Shown here piece by piece: positions 52,232 to 63,952 of a stretch of 64,000 bases of DNA. The position numbers were made by a program, and so were the translations under genes. The number at the start of each line of letters is the position of its first letter. The stretch's first letter is position 1. Origin of the DNA: Pseudalkalibacillus hwajinpoensis (lineage in GTDB: Bacteria > Bacillota > Bacilli > Bacillales > Guptibacillaceae); NCBI RefSeq assembly GCF_015234585.1, contig NZ_JADFCM010000001.1, positions 1,240,001-1,304,000 on the forward strand, in the 5' to 3' direction. The notes beneath the pieces were generated by a model, which saw nothing but the letters and a program-made list of their open reading frames with translations, made no database searches and was not told the DNA's origin.

Positions 52232-52284
52232 AATGATTCAAGACTTCAAAACGAAGTCCCAAGAAGCCTAAAGAGTTAGTCCTC

Positions 52285-52599
52285 TTATTGAGCTTGTAAT
52301 TCTACTAGTGTGCCTGTTTCAGCATCAACCATAAATTCAAGCTGTTGAAGCTGGCCTTCTTTTTCACAGGTAAGTCCACCAGCATAGACTGTGAAGGGGA
52401 GGTCGAACTTTTCTACTGAATCCGTTTTCATGTGAATCCATGAACCTTTGACAGTATAAGTGGATTTGACAGCTCCCTTCACAGCTTTTAGTGCCTTTTC
52501 AGGTGATATATACGTTTTTTTAGAAGCAATCGTTGAAGTAGTAATAGCTGCTGCTCCAGCTCCAATAAGCGCTCCAATTAATAGATCTCTTGTTTTCAT
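52285..52599 (-). CDS. ytzB: YtzB-like PepSY-type small protein
   Basis: 104 residues: a hydrophobic N-terminal segment (LLIGALIGAGAAAITTSTIA) and a PepSY-like domain (YISPEKALKAVKGAVKSTYT and LEFMVDAETGTLVELQAQ). PepSY domains often act as protease inhibitors or propeptide-like modules near the cell surface. Located directly before ytoP, as ytzB is in B. subtilis, and transcribed divergently from it. AAGGAAGGGAG lies upstream. Confidence 0.78.
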   Translation of the reverse strand: MKTRDLLIGALIGAGAAAITTSTIASKKTYISPEKALKAVKGAVKSTYTVKGSWIHMKTDSVEKFDLPFTVYAGGLTCEKEGQLQQLEFMVDAETGTLVELQAQ

Positions 52600-52766
52600 T
52601 ACTATGATTCTCCCTTCCTTTAATGGACGATTTATTTTCCATCTTCAGTATATCTGAAGTTAGCTCTCTGACCAAATATTTCTATAGAAAATCCGTGACA
52701 CTAGCAACAATTATCTAGATTCGATACAATAGGAAAGGAATAGAGGAACGATGGAAGGGGATACAT

Positions 52767-53834
52767 ATGGAAAAAGAAACTCTCACGTTATTTAAAACAT
52801 TAACTGAATTACAAGGTGCTCCTGGTTTTGAACATGATGTTAGAAAATTCGTGAAAAGTGAGATTGGCAAGTACACGGATGAAATTATTCAAGATAATCT
52901 TGGAAGCGTTTTTGGAGTTAAACGAAACAATGGCCCACGCATTATGGTAGCTGGCCACATGGATGAAGTTGGGTTTATGGTTACATCAATTACTGAAAAT
53001 GGGATGCTTCGTTTTCAAACACTTGGTGGATGGTGGAGCCAGGTGCTTCTTGCTCAGCGTGTTCAGGTTATGACCAAAAATGGTCCTATTCCTGGAGTTA
53101 TTGGTTCGATTCCTCCACATTTGCTTGATGATGCTACACGAAACAAGCCAATGGCTATTAAAAATATGCTCATTGATATTGGTGCGGATAACAAAGAAGA
53201 CGCAGAAAAAATTGGTGTCATGCCTGGACAACAGATCGTACCGGTATGTCCATTTACGCCTATGGCAAACGAAAAGAAAATCATGGCAAAAGCGTGGGAT
53301 AACCGCTATGGTGTAGGTCTTGCCATTGAGCTGTTGAAGGAGCTTCAGAATGAAGAGCTTCCAAATGAGCTTTATTCTGGTGCTACAGTTCAGGAGGAAG
53401 TAGGTTTACGTGGGGCACAAACAGCAGCAAACATGATTAATCCTGATCTTTTCTATGCTCTTGATGCTAGTCCTGCCAACGATATGACTGGAGATAAAAA
53501 TGAATTTGGCCAGCTTGGTAAAGGGGCTCTCCTGCGTATTTATGATCGATCAATGGTTACTCATCAGGGGCTAAGGGATTTTGTGCTTGATACAGCGGAG
53601 AGCAACGAAATTCCTTATCAGTATTTCATCTCTCAAGGTGGAACTGATGCTGGACGAGTGCATTTATCTAATAACGGAGTACCATCTGCAGTAGTAGGAA
53701 TTTGTTCAAGATACATTCATACGTCTTCATCAATGATTCACGTAGATGATTACGCAGCAGCAAAAGAACTATTGATTAAATTAGTGAAGTCAACAGATCA
53801 AACTACAGTAGATAGCATTAAAAGCAACGTGTAA
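52767..53834 (+). CDS. ytoP: YtoP, M42-family aminopeptidase
   Basis: 355 residues of the M42 glutamyl-aminopeptidase family. Zinc ligands are recognisable in [42 protein letters not shown] and the C-terminal [15 protein letters not shown]42 enzymes form large tetrahedral dodecamers that trim peptides. It matches B. subtilis YtoP in length. GAAGGGG precedes the ATG. Confidence 0.93.
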   Translation: MEKETLTLFKTLTELQGAPGFEHDVRKFVKSEIGKYTDEIIQDNLGSVFGVKRNNGPRIMVAGHMDEVGFMVTSITENGMLRFQTLGGWWSQVLLAQRVQVMTKNGPIPGVIGSIPPHLLDDATRNKPMAIKNMLIDIGADNKEDAEKIGVMPGQQIVPVCPFTPMANEKKIMAKAWDNRYGVGLAIELLKELQNEELPNELYSGATVQEEVGLRGAQTAANMINPDLFYALDASPANDMTGDKNEFGQLGKGALLRIYDRSMVTHQGLRDFVLDTAESNEIPYQYFISQGGTDAGRVHLSNNGVPSAVVGICSRYIHTSSSMIHVDDYAAAKELLIKLVKSTDQTTVDSIKSNV

Positions 53835-53836
53835 GT

Positions 53837-53866
53837 GAGAAGGGGCCAAAACGGCTCCTTTTCTTA
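53837..53866 (+). terminator. Hairpin terminator of ytoP
   Basis: GAGAAGGGGCC pairs with GGCTCCTTTTC (G-U and one mismatch), followed by TTAT. Confidence 0.65.
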
Positions 53867-53900
53867 TGAGATCTTTTAAAAAATGGTGGAGGGAAGATGT

Positions 53901-54404
53901 ATGGATAAAGTTGCAATCGGGTCGACAAATCCTGTGAAAGTTAATGCAGTCAAAGCTCACTTTAAAGGTGAAGTAGTGGGGGTGAGCGTTGAGTCAGGTG
54001 TCGCTGAGCAGCCTTGGGGTGATGAAGAAACACTTCTTGGTGCTAAACAAAGAGCAATAGCTGCAATGGAAAAAGGGCATTCGACAATTGGTATAGGTCT
54101 TGAAGGTGGAGTACAGATGGTAGGGGAGCACTTATACGTTTGTAATTGGGGAGCACTTGTAGATAAGATAGGGAATGAAGTAGTAGCCGGTGGTGCAAGA
54201 TTTCCACTTCCTGAAGAAATTAAGAAGAAGTTAGAACAAGGGGAGGAATTAGGTCCTGTCATTTCAGATTATGCGAGACGAGTCGATGTTAGCAAAAAAG
54301 AAGGCGCCATTGGTGTTTTTACCAATTGCGCCGTTACAAGAACTGACATGTATGAACAACTAGTTTCTTTACTGGTCGGTCAATATCAGCTGATGATTCG
54401 TTAA
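53901..54404 (+). CDS. DUF84 inosine/xanthosine triphosphatase (YjjX-like)
   Basis: About 167 residues from ATG 53901, eight bases after GGAGG; the in-frame ATG 53883 has no site. The N-terminus VAIGSTNPVKVNAVK and the core STIGIGLEGGVQMVGEHLYV define the DUF84/YjjX family, which hydrolyses non-canonical ITP and XTP to protect nucleic acids. It overlaps the convergent ytoQ by four bases. Confidence 0.85.
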   Translation: MDKVAIGSTNPVKVNAVKAHFKGEVVGVSVESGVAEQPWGDEETLLGAKQRAIAAMEKGHSTIGIGLEGGVQMVGEHLYVCNWGALVDKIGNEVVAGGARFPLPEEIKKKLEQGEELGPVISDYARRVDVSKKEGAIGVFTNCAVTRTDMYEQLVSLLVGQYQLMIR

Positions 54405-54847
54405 TTTGTTTCTAAAATATAGGACAGGGCTTTTAGTGCCTGATCAGTATTTTCCACTGTAACTTGAGCTTTGTTCGATAGCTCCTTTAAAGGATGGTGC
54501 AATGATTCAGGGCGAACTAGAATAAGTGGTTTGCCAAGGGTGATAGCTGTAGCAGCATCCATTGCACTGTTCCATTGTTTGTAACTTTCACCAAATAGTG
54601 CGAGGACAACATCTGATTTTTCAAGAAGAACCTGAGTTCTGAGGTTATTGATCTCTGAAGCTGCTTCATCCTTCATAATAGCATTAGGCTGATTGCCTTT
54701 AATTTCTTCGCCAATGGCGTCAGAACGCTCATGATTTTCCATGGGTCCTACGAAGTGAATAGGTAATTCCAGTTTGATTGCTTTTTCTTTTAATTCATTT
54801 CTCCAGTTATCGTGAATTTGTCCAGCAAGATAAACAGTTAAGTCCAT
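54401..54847 (-). CDS. ytoQ: YtoQ-family protein
   Basis: 148 residues, a Rossmann-like alpha/beta protein with VYLAGQIHDNWRNELKEKA at the start and EKSDVVLALFGESYKQWNSA then MDAATAITLGKPLILVRPE. The pattern recalls nucleoside 2-deoxyribosyltransferases and TIR-like NADases, but catalytic residues for either are not clear. Its orthologue is widely distributed. AGGAGG lies seven bases before the ATG. Function unknown. Confidence 0.87.
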   Translation of the reverse strand: MDLTVYLAGQIHDNWRNELKEKAIKLELPIHFVGPMENHERSDAIGEEIKGNQPNAIMKDEAASEINNLRTQVLLEKSDVVLALFGESYKQWNSAMDAATAITLGKPLILVRPESLHHPLKELSNKAQVTVENTDQALKALSYILETN

Positions 54848-55077
54848 TTGTAGTCCTCCTTTAATTTGATACCGGTATTATTGTAGCATGGCTTTTTCAT
54901 ATATTCCCAGTAAAGTGAACGAGTAAAACCTTTCTCGATAGTAGAAGGTTAAATTACTATTTCTGTTTGAATAAGGAAAAATGAAGATACCCGTTAGTTC
55001 TGAAACCTTAATCAAACGTGGTAAATAAGAAATTTGTGTATACTAAGTAAGGATCATCGGTCTGGAAGGAGAAAGTA

Positions 55078-56091
55078 ATGAACGGATTTTTGCAAAGGAA
55101 AGGCGTAACTCTATCACCACGAGTCTATTTTATTACAGCTCTAAGCTACATGGCTCTTGGTCTATTTTCGTCGTTAATTATTGGCTTGATACTGAAAACG
55201 ATTGGAGGGCAAATCTCATCGTTATCATTTCTTGTTCCTATTGGTGAGCTTGCGATGAGTTTAATGGGACCAGCAATTGGTGTCGCCGTAGCGTATGGTC
55301 TACAAGCGCCTCCTCTTGTCTTATTTGCGTCGCTTCTAGCGGGTGCAGCGGGTGCTGAGCTTGGCGGTCCAGCAGGTAGTTACGCTGCAGCGATTATCGC
55401 GGCGGAAGCGGGCAAACTTGTTTCGAAGTCAACTAAGTTAGATATTATCGTGACGCCACTAATCACTATTTTTGCAGGTTATGGAACGGCAGCTCTTATC
55501 GGACCTGGCATTCAAACATTACTGACTAATTTTGGTTCACTCATTATGTGGGCGACAGAGCAACGCCCGATAATTATGGGAATTATAGTAGCTGTGCTTA
55601 TGGGACTAGCTCTTACGGCGCCGATTTCTAGTGCGGCCATTGCAATCATGCTAGGATTAGAAGGCATTGCTGCAGGAGCAGCTACAGTTGGTTGTGCAGC
55701 TCAAATGGTTGGTTTTGCTGTAAGTAGCTACCGAGAGAATGGGGTAGGGGGCGTCATTGCTCAAGGAATTGGTACTTCTATGTTACAAGTTGGGAATATT
55801 GTTCGAAACCCATGGATTCTTCTTCCACCTACGCTAGCTGGCGCTATTCTTGCCCCGATTGGCAGCGGTTGGCTGACGATGTTAAACAACCCTTCAGGTG
55901 CCGGTATGGGGACGAGCGGCTTTGTTGGACAAATCATGACATTGAACGTTATGGGTGCCGGAGGAAATATTTGGACAGCTATTCTTCTATTGCATTTTAT
56001 TGGACCAGCTATTATAAGTCTGCTAATATCCGAGGTAATGAGAAAAAAAGGACTCATTCGTCCAGGAGATATGAAAATTAATACCGATTAG
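55078..56091 (+). CDS. PTS_EIIC_2-type membrane protein (orphan IIC-like)
   Basis: 337 residues with about nine hydrophobic segments rich in Gly and Ala: FLVPIGELAMSLMGPAIGVA, then AGAAGAELGGPAGSYAAAII and AGMGTSGFVGQIMTLNVMGA. It matches the PTS_EIIC_2 domain family, sugar-PTS IIC-like proteins found without IIA or IIB domains. No PTS partner is next to it; the 16-base gap to ytpP suggests a common message. Whether it transports a sugar is open. GGAAGGAG precedes the ATG. Confidence 0.78.
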   Translation: MNGFLQRKGVTLSPRVYFITALSYMALGLFSSLIIGLILKTIGGQISSLSFLVPIGELAMSLMGPAIGVAVAYGLQAPPLVLFASLLAGAAGAELGGPAGSYAAAIIAAEAGKLVSKSTKLDIIVTPLITIFAGYGTAALIGPGIQTLLTNFGSLIMWATEQRPIIMGIIVAVLMGLALTAPISSAAIAIMLGLEGIAAGAATVGCAAQMVGFAVSSYRENGVGGVIAQGIGTSMLQVGNIVRNPWILLPPTLAGAILAPIGSGWLTMLNNPSGAGMGTSGFVGQIMTLNVMGAGGNIWTAILLLHFIGPAIISLLISEVMRKKGLIRPGDMKINTD

Positions 56092-56107
56092 TACTAGGAG
56101 GTTTATC

Positions 56108-56422
56108 ATGAAGAAATTTGCCACTCATGAAGAATATTTACAAGCAATTAAAGAAGGGAAATCGGTTTTGTTATTTTCCGCAGATTGGTGCCCTGATTGT
56201 CGCGTTATCGATCCGTTTCTTCCAGATTTAGAAGAGAAGTACTCTGAGCTAGATTTCTATTACGTTGATCGTGATGATCATATTGAACTTTGCCAAGAAA
56301 TGGATGTTTTTGGCATTCCAAGTTTTGTAGCCTTTAATGAAGGTGAAGAGACAGGAAGATTTGTAAGTAAGATGAGAAAAAGCAAGGAAGAAATTGAGGA
56401 ATTTCTTACAGAAGTTAAGTAA
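56108..56422 (+). CDS. ytpP: YtpP, thioredoxin-like protein
   Basis: 104 residues of thioredoxin fold with the redox motif C28-P-D-C31 (FSADWCPDCRVI) and the cis-Pro in VFGIPSFVAF. Cytoplasmic (no leader). YtpP of B. subtilis belongs to this group and probably reduces protein or low-molecular-weight disulfides such as bacillithiol mixed disulfides; the exact partner is inferred. AGGAGG lies before the ATG, 16 bases after the IIC-like gene. Confidence 0.9.
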   Translation: MKKFATHEEYLQAIKEGKSVLLFSADWCPDCRVIDPFLPDLEEKYSELDFYYVDRDDHIELCQEMDVFGIPSFVAFNEGEETGRFVSKMRKSKEEIEEFLTEVK

Positions 56423-56429
56423 TTTCGTA

Positions 56430-56460
56430 CAAAGCTATGCGTGGCATAGCTTTGTTTTTG
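56430..56460 (+). terminator. Hairpin terminator of ytpP
   Basis: CAAAGCTATGC pairs with GCATAGCTTTG, then TTTTTG. Confidence 0.85.
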
Positions 56461-56516
56461 TATTGGTTTATTTCATGGTATGATAAAAGAACATCTCAAT
56501 TATAGGTGGTGAAAAT

Positions 56517-57314
56517 ATGGAACCAAAAGAATTGAAGAAATTGCTCGAAAAACGTCTTCAACAAGAAGACCGTGAGCTTACATACAATCAAAAGGAAGAA
56601 AAACTTAGGGTAGAGGATAGTTCAACAGGTAAAGGAATTAGTCTTGGATTAAAGGGATTGTCTGCTAAGTATGAAGAGCGAGGCGAAAAGATACTAGATG
56701 AAGTCGTTCATCATGTAGAAGAAACGTTAAAAGTAATGAGAGAGAAGCAAAAACTTAATGGTAAAGAAAACCGCATCTTTCCAGTCATTCGCTCGGGGTC
56801 GTTTGCTTCAGAAACGGAAGCTGGCGTTCCATTTGTTTTCGAAGAACATACGGCGGAGACAAGAATCTACTATGCACTTGATCTTGGTCATTCTTATCGC
56901 TTGATTGATGAGGAATGGTTAAAGAAGGAAAATTGGACGAAAGAAGCCTTGCATGAAGTGTCATTGTTCAATTTAAGAGGGTTATCTACTGAAGTGAAAG
57001 CAGATACGGTTGCAGGAAATACATTTTATTTCTTGAATACAAACGACGGCTATGACGCAAGTAGAATTCTTAATGATTCATTATTGGAACGCATGGCGAA
57101 GAGTGCGAAGGGTGAATTAGCGGTAGCTGTTCCTCATCAAGATGTCCTGATTTTTGCTGATATTGAGAATGAGCAAGGTTATGATGCACTTGCACAGTTG
57201 ACCATGCATTTCTTTTCTAGTGGACTCGTACCAGTAACTGGACTTCCCTTTATGTATGAAGATGGAAAATTAGAGCCGGTATTTATTATGGCGAAAAACA
57301 AACCGAAAAAATAA
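56517..57314 (+). CDS. ytpQ: YtpQ, DUF1444 protein
   Basis: 265 residues of DUF1444, conserved in Bacilli. Features seen are KGISLGLKGLSAKYEERGEK, then FPVIRSGSFASETEAGVPFV and FYFLNTNDGYDASRILNDSL. No membrane helix or signal peptide. Function unknown; it is always found with ytpP and ytpR, as here (27 bases to ytpR). TAGGTGGTG precedes the ATG. Confidence 0.9.
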   Translation: MEPKELKKLLEKRLQQEDRELTYNQKEEKLRVEDSSTGKGISLGLKGLSAKYEERGEKILDEVVHHVEETLKVMREKQKLNGKENRIFPVIRSGSFASETEAGVPFVFEEHTAETRIYYALDLGHSYRLIDEEWLKKENWTKEALHEVSLFNLRGLSTEVKADTVAGNTFYFLNTNDGYDASRILNDSLLERMAKSAKGELAVAVPHQDVLIFADIENEQGYDALAQLTMHFFSSGLVPVTGLPFMYEDGKLEPVFIMAKNKPKK

Positions 57315-57341
57315 CTGTTTGATAAAAGGAGTACATGGACA

Positions 57342-57950
57342 ATGAACATGTTTTACAATAAAGAAGGCGTTGGAGATACTCTAATCGTTACTTTAGGAAG
57401 TACTGAACGAGAAGATAAAGCAGTTCAGCGCAAAGAGAATATTGCACGTATTTATAGTAAAGAAACGAATAAAACTATTGGCTATAATCTATTTCATTTT
57501 TCACAAATCCAGGAGTTAACAAGCTCAGGTGTCGTTGAGGAAAGCGAAGAGCTTGTTAATGCTGTCAATCGGGCCATCCAAGCTAACGGATTTGATGATG
57601 AACTTGTGTACGATGCTTCCCCTAAGTTTGTTGTGGGTTATGTCGAGGAAATGGAAAAGCATCCGAATGCTGATAAATTAAATATTTGTCAGGTGAACGT
57701 AGGACAAGAAAAGCTCCAAATCGTTTGTGGTGCTCCAAACGTCGACAAAGGGCAAAAGGTGGTCGTTGCGAAGGTTGGAGCCGTCATGCCTTCTGGTATG
57801 ATCATAAAGGATGCGAGCTTGCGAGGAATTGAATCAACTGGAATGATTTGCTCAGCAAAAGAACTTGCACTACCAGATGCTCCTCAGGAGAAAGGGATTC
57901 TGGTCCTTCCAGAGGATCATGAAATTGGTACGGAATTTAAGGCCTACTAG
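57342..57950 (+). CDS. ytpR: YtpR, tRNA-binding-domain protein
   Basis: 202 residues. The N-terminal third is the DUF4479 type (MNMFYNKEGVGDTLIVTLG). Residues about 88-200 are an OB-fold tRNA-binding domain as in PheT: FVVGYVEEMEKHPNADKLNI, LQIVCGAPNVDKGQKVVVAK and ASLRGIESTGMICSAKELAL. It may bind tRNA or tRNA-like RNA; it is not a synthetase. AAAGGAG lies upstream and its stop is inside a terminator hairpin. Confidence 0.9.
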   Translation: MNMFYNKEGVGDTLIVTLGSTEREDKAVQRKENIARIYSKETNKTIGYNLFHFSQIQELTSSGVVEESEELVNAVNRAIQANGFDDELVYDASPKFVVGYVEEMEKHPNADKLNICQVNVGQEKLQIVCGAPNVDKGQKVVVAKVGAVMPSGMIIKDASLRGIESTGMICSAKELALPDAPQEKGILVLPEDHEIGTEFKAY

Positions 57951-57972
57951 AAATTTTTCTAGTAGGTTTTTT
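57943..57972 (+). terminator. Hairpin terminator overlapping the ytpR stop
   Basis: CCTACTAGAAA pairs with TTTCTAGTAGG, then TTTTTTC. The stop TAG is within the left arm. Confidence 0.85.
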
Positions 57973-58145
57973 CTTTCTATAAAATTGGGAATAAGGAATA
58001 TTGAACCTATTTTTGCGGTTTTAGACGAAGAACCTGTTTTTTTTACGAAAGATTTTAGAAACAGCCTTACAATGATAGGGGAGTTTCCGATAAAATAGAA
58101 GAATAAATCGACCTAAAAGGGCTTAATTAGAAAAGGTGATAGTAG

Positions 58146-60986
<2,841 letters not shown>

Positions 60987-61131
60987 TGCATATCTTTTCT
61001 ACTTGTTTTATAGAGCCAGGTTCTATATGATAAGTAGTGTTAAGCTAATGTTAAATTATAGTCAGATAAGTGAATGGTTGAACATAGAGAGCTCACATTC
61101 GAATGACGAAACTACTTGAAGGAGCCCCATT

Positions 61132-62229
61132 ATGAAGGAAATTGAACTTAAAATGCAAGGCAAAATAAAAAGGCTTACGAACCGAACCTTTAAATTTGAT
61201 GAGCGTGTAGGCGAAGGCTGGTTTTCAGCTGTTTACTTCCTAAAGACATGCGAAATTGTGGAAGAGTTCAAGCCGGACAATATTGTGACAATGCAGTTCT
61301 TTCAAAAACATGATGCCGTTCTTTGTGGTTCAGATGAAGCAATTGCACTCATAAAAACCTTTGCGAAGGACCCTGAATCGCTTGAAATAGAGTCGCTAAA
61401 GGATGGGGATAAAATCTCTCCATTTGAAACGGTTTTGAAAATTAAAGGGCCATATCAAAACTTCGGTTTTCTCGAAGGAATTATTGATGGTATTCTGGGC
61501 AGAAGAACATCCGTCGCGACGAATGTTTATCATGTAGTGAAAGCAGCACGATCATCAGGTATCCAAAAACCGGTTATTTTCATGGGCGATCGTGATGATC
61601 ATTATACTCAACAAGCGGGTGACGGGTATGCTTCTCATATTGGGGGCTCTACTGCACAGGCAACCCATGCGATGAATGAATGGTGGGGCAAAAGAGGAAT
61701 GGGAACTATGCCCCATGCCTTAATTCAACTTTTTAAAGGTGATGTTGTTGAAGCATCAAAAGCTTATTATGCGAAATACCCTGAAGATGAATTGATTTCT
61801 CTTGTTGATTACAATAATGATGTTATTACGGATTCATTACGTGTAGCAAGGGAATTTGGCAAGACCTTGAAGGGTGTTCGAGTTGATACCTCTCGTACGA
61901 TGGTTGATCAGTATTTTTGGCGTAATCCTGATGTTCTAGGGACGTTCGATCCAAGAGGGGTTAATGCAGAACTGATTTTTGCACTTAGAGATGCCCTTGA
62001 TAAAGAAGGCTTCGAGCATGTAAAAATTGTAGTAAGCGGCGGTTTTACGGAAGAAAGAATTCGAACGTTTGAATCTCAAAACGTTCCTGTTGATATTTAT
62101 GGTGTTGGAAGTAGTTTGCTTAAAGTAGACATTGGATTTACAGGAGATAATGTCATTCTTGATGATGAAGCAGAAGCTAAAGCAGGCAGAAAATATCGAC
62201 ACAACCCGCGTTTAGAGCGTGTTGAATAA
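61132..62229 (+). CDS. Nicotinate phosphoribosyltransferase-family enzyme
   Basis: 365 residues. Family features are IVTMQFFQKHDAVLCGSDEA at the N-terminus, the FLEGIIDGILGRRTSVATNV segment, DDHYTQQAGDGYASHIGGST, and VSGGFTEERIRTFESQNVPV then DIYGVGSSL, the phosphate-binding end of the barrel. It is the short (about 350-370) NAPRTase subgroup found in Bacilli, Clostridia and archaea. It probably turns nicotinate and PRPP into nicotinate mononucleotide for NAD salvage, or acts on a related base. GAAGGAG precedes the ATG. Confidence 0.87.
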   Translation: MKEIELKMQGKIKRLTNRTFKFDERVGEGWFSAVYFLKTCEIVEEFKPDNIVTMQFFQKHDAVLCGSDEAIALIKTFAKDPESLEIESLKDGDKISPFETVLKIKGPYQNFGFLEGIIDGILGRRTSVATNVYHVVKAARSSGIQKPVIFMGDRDDHYTQQAGDGYASHIGGSTAQATHAMNEWWGKRGMGTMPHALIQLFKGDVVEASKAYYAKYPEDELISLVDYNNDVITDSLRVAREFGKTLKGVRVDTSRTMVDQYFWRNPDVLGTFDPRGVNAELIFALRDALDKEGFEHVKIVVSGGFTEERIRTFESQNVPVDIYGVGSSLLKVDIGFTGDNVILDDEAEAKAGRKYRHNPRLERVE

Positions 62230-62231
62230 GC

Positions 62232-62263
62232 AAAAAAGACAGGAACAAAATCCTGTCTTTTTT
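62232..62263 (+). terminator. Hairpin terminator of the phosphoribosyltransferase gene
   Basis: AAAAAAGACAGGA pairs with TCCTGTCTTTTTT. Confidence 0.9.
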
Positions 62264-62422
62264 GCGCCCGTAGTGCCAAATTACTTTGATGAATTATATT
62301 GGAGACCTGTCTCTTTTTCTGCTATAATGTAGTATTGAAAAGAAAAGCAGCGCATACTTGTAATGACATCATATACTAAAAAAGGTTACGCGGAGAAGAA
62401 ATGAAAGTGTGGAGGTTCTGAA

Positions 62423-63727
62423 ATGACTATATATCACTTTGTTGGCATTAAGGGATCCGGGATGAGCGCTTTAGCACAAATCCTTAGCGACATAGGATAC
62501 AGTGTACAGGGTTCAGACGTAGAGAAACGTTTCTTTACACAGGAGGCTCTTGAACAAAAAGGTATTACTATTCTTCCATTTGGAGAAGAAAATATTAAAG
62601 AAGATATGATTATTATCGCCGGCAATGCATTTGATGATCAGCATGAAGAGTTAGTGCGAGCAAGAGAAATGAACCTTCCTGTTTATCGCTACCATAAATT
62701 CCTTGGAGATTTTATTCAAAAATTCACTAGTATTGCTGTAACAGGCTCTCATGGTAAAACATCAACAACTGGTTTGTTGTCTCATGTTGTTGGGGCAGCA
62801 GAACCGACATCGTATCTTATCGGAGATGGTACTGGTAAAGGCGTAAAGGACAGTCAGTATTTTGTGTTTGAAGCATGTGAATACCGTCGTCACTTTTTAT
62901 CTTACCAGCCTGATTATGCGATTATGACAAACATCGATTTTGATCACCCAGATTATTTTTCAGATGTTGATGATGTCTTTTCGGCATTTCAGGAAATGGC
63001 AATGCTTGTGAAGAAGGGTATTATTGCTTATGGTGATGATTCTTACCTTCAGCAAATCCAAACAAAAGTACCAGTCGTATTCTACGGCTTTGATGATCAA
63101 AACGATTTTCAGGCAACCAATATTAAAATTGATGAACATGGGACAACATTTGATGTTCATGTTCGTGATGATTACTATCGTACATTCCAGATTCCGATGT
63201 ACGGGAAACACAATGTGCTGAATGCTTTATCTGTGGTTGCTCTTTGTCACTATGAAAATCTTTCAGGAGATGCAGTAGCTGCTCAACTTGCAAACTTCAA
63301 AGGAGTTAAGCGTAGATTTACAGAAAAAGTCGTTGATAACCAGGTACTAATTGACGATTATGCGCATCATCCAACTGAAATTAAAGCAACTATAGAATCA
63401 GCACATCAGAAGTATCCAAATCGTGAAGTTGTGGCCATTTTCCAACCTCACACATTTACAAGAACAAAGACGTTCCTAAATGAATTTGCAGATGTGTTAA
63501 AAGAAGCAGATGTTGTTTACTTATGCGACATCTTTGGATCGGCACGGGAAGATGCAGGTCAGTTATCGATTGATCAACTGATTGAAAAAATCCCTAATGC
63601 TCACATGATCTCTGAAGATTCCATTCAGCAGCTTAATGACCATGATAAAGGAGTACTTCTTTTCATGGGAGCCGGTGATATTCAGAAATATCAAGAAGCA
63701 TATGAGACCGAAAAAGCGTCTATTTAA
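62423..63727 (+). CDS. murC: MurC, UDP-N-acetylmuramate-L-alanine ligase
   Basis: 434 residues, the length of Bacillus MurC. It adds L-Ala to UDP-MurNAc, the first amino acid of the peptidoglycan stem. The N-terminal Rossmann motif is [14 protein letters not shown]. The ATP-binding loop is [14 protein letters not shown] (about 105-118). The Mur ligase core has [20 protein letters not shown], then [10 protein letters not shown] and, near the end, [14 protein letters not shown] and [14 protein letters not shown] precedes the ATG. Positioned after sftA and before ytxG, as in B. subtilis. Confidence 0.96.
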   Translation: MTIYHFVGIKGSGMSALAQILSDIGYSVQGSDVEKRFFTQEALEQKGITILPFGEENIKEDMIIIAGNAFDDQHEELVRAREMNLPVYRYHKFLGDFIQKFTSIAVTGSHGKTSTTGLLSHVVGAAEPTSYLIGDGTGKGVKDSQYFVFEACEYRRHFLSYQPDYAIMTNIDFDHPDYFSDVDDVFSAFQEMAMLVKKGIIAYGDDSYLQQIQTKVPVVFYGFDDQNDFQATNIKIDEHGTTFDVHVRDDYYRTFQIPMYGKHNVLNALSVVALCHYENLSGDAVAAQLANFKGVKRRFTEKVVDNQVLIDDYAHHPTEIKATIESAHQKYPNREVVAIFQPHTFTRTKTFLNEFADVLKEADVVYLCDIFGSAREDAGQLSIDQLIEKIPNAHMISEDSIQQLNDHDKGVLLFMGAGDIQKYQEAYETEKASI

Positions 63728-63730
63728 GCG

Positions 63731-63759
63731 AGAAGGCTCCTTGAGCCTTCTTTTTTTTA
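63731..63759 (+). terminator. Hairpin terminator of murC
   Basis: AGAAGGCTC pairs with GAGCCTTCT, then TTTTTTT. Confidence 0.85.
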
Positions 63760-63808
63760 CTATTCTCCTGATAGAGAAGAATGAGAATGTGTTATAAAAA
63801 AAATTAAA

Positions 63809-63837
63809 AAAGGAATAATGAAACTTGTAACGAATTA
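63809..63837 (+). promoter_or_regulatory. Candidate sigma-H promoter of ytxG
   Basis: AAAGGAATA (63809-63817), 11-bp spacer, AACGAATTA (63829-63837). This fits the sigma-H consensus RnAGGAwWW-N11/12-RnnGAATww at every fixed position. In B. subtilis ytxG-ytxH-ytxJ is transcribed by sigma-H (and sigma-B). Confidence 0.6.
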
Positions 63838-63952
63838 ATTATGGTGTAGGGTAGTAAAGTAGACTCATTTTTCGTTCGTATGTGAAATGACAAACTTGTG
63901 TTTACGAAAGAGGAATGAAGGGAAGAGATTCAGAAAAGGGAGGTGCCAGCAC

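Noticed and set aside
63840..63860. Sigma-B promoter before ytxG (GGGTAG at 63848)
   Set aside because: No acceptable GTTTAA-like -35 at the correct distance, while the sigma-H match is complete.
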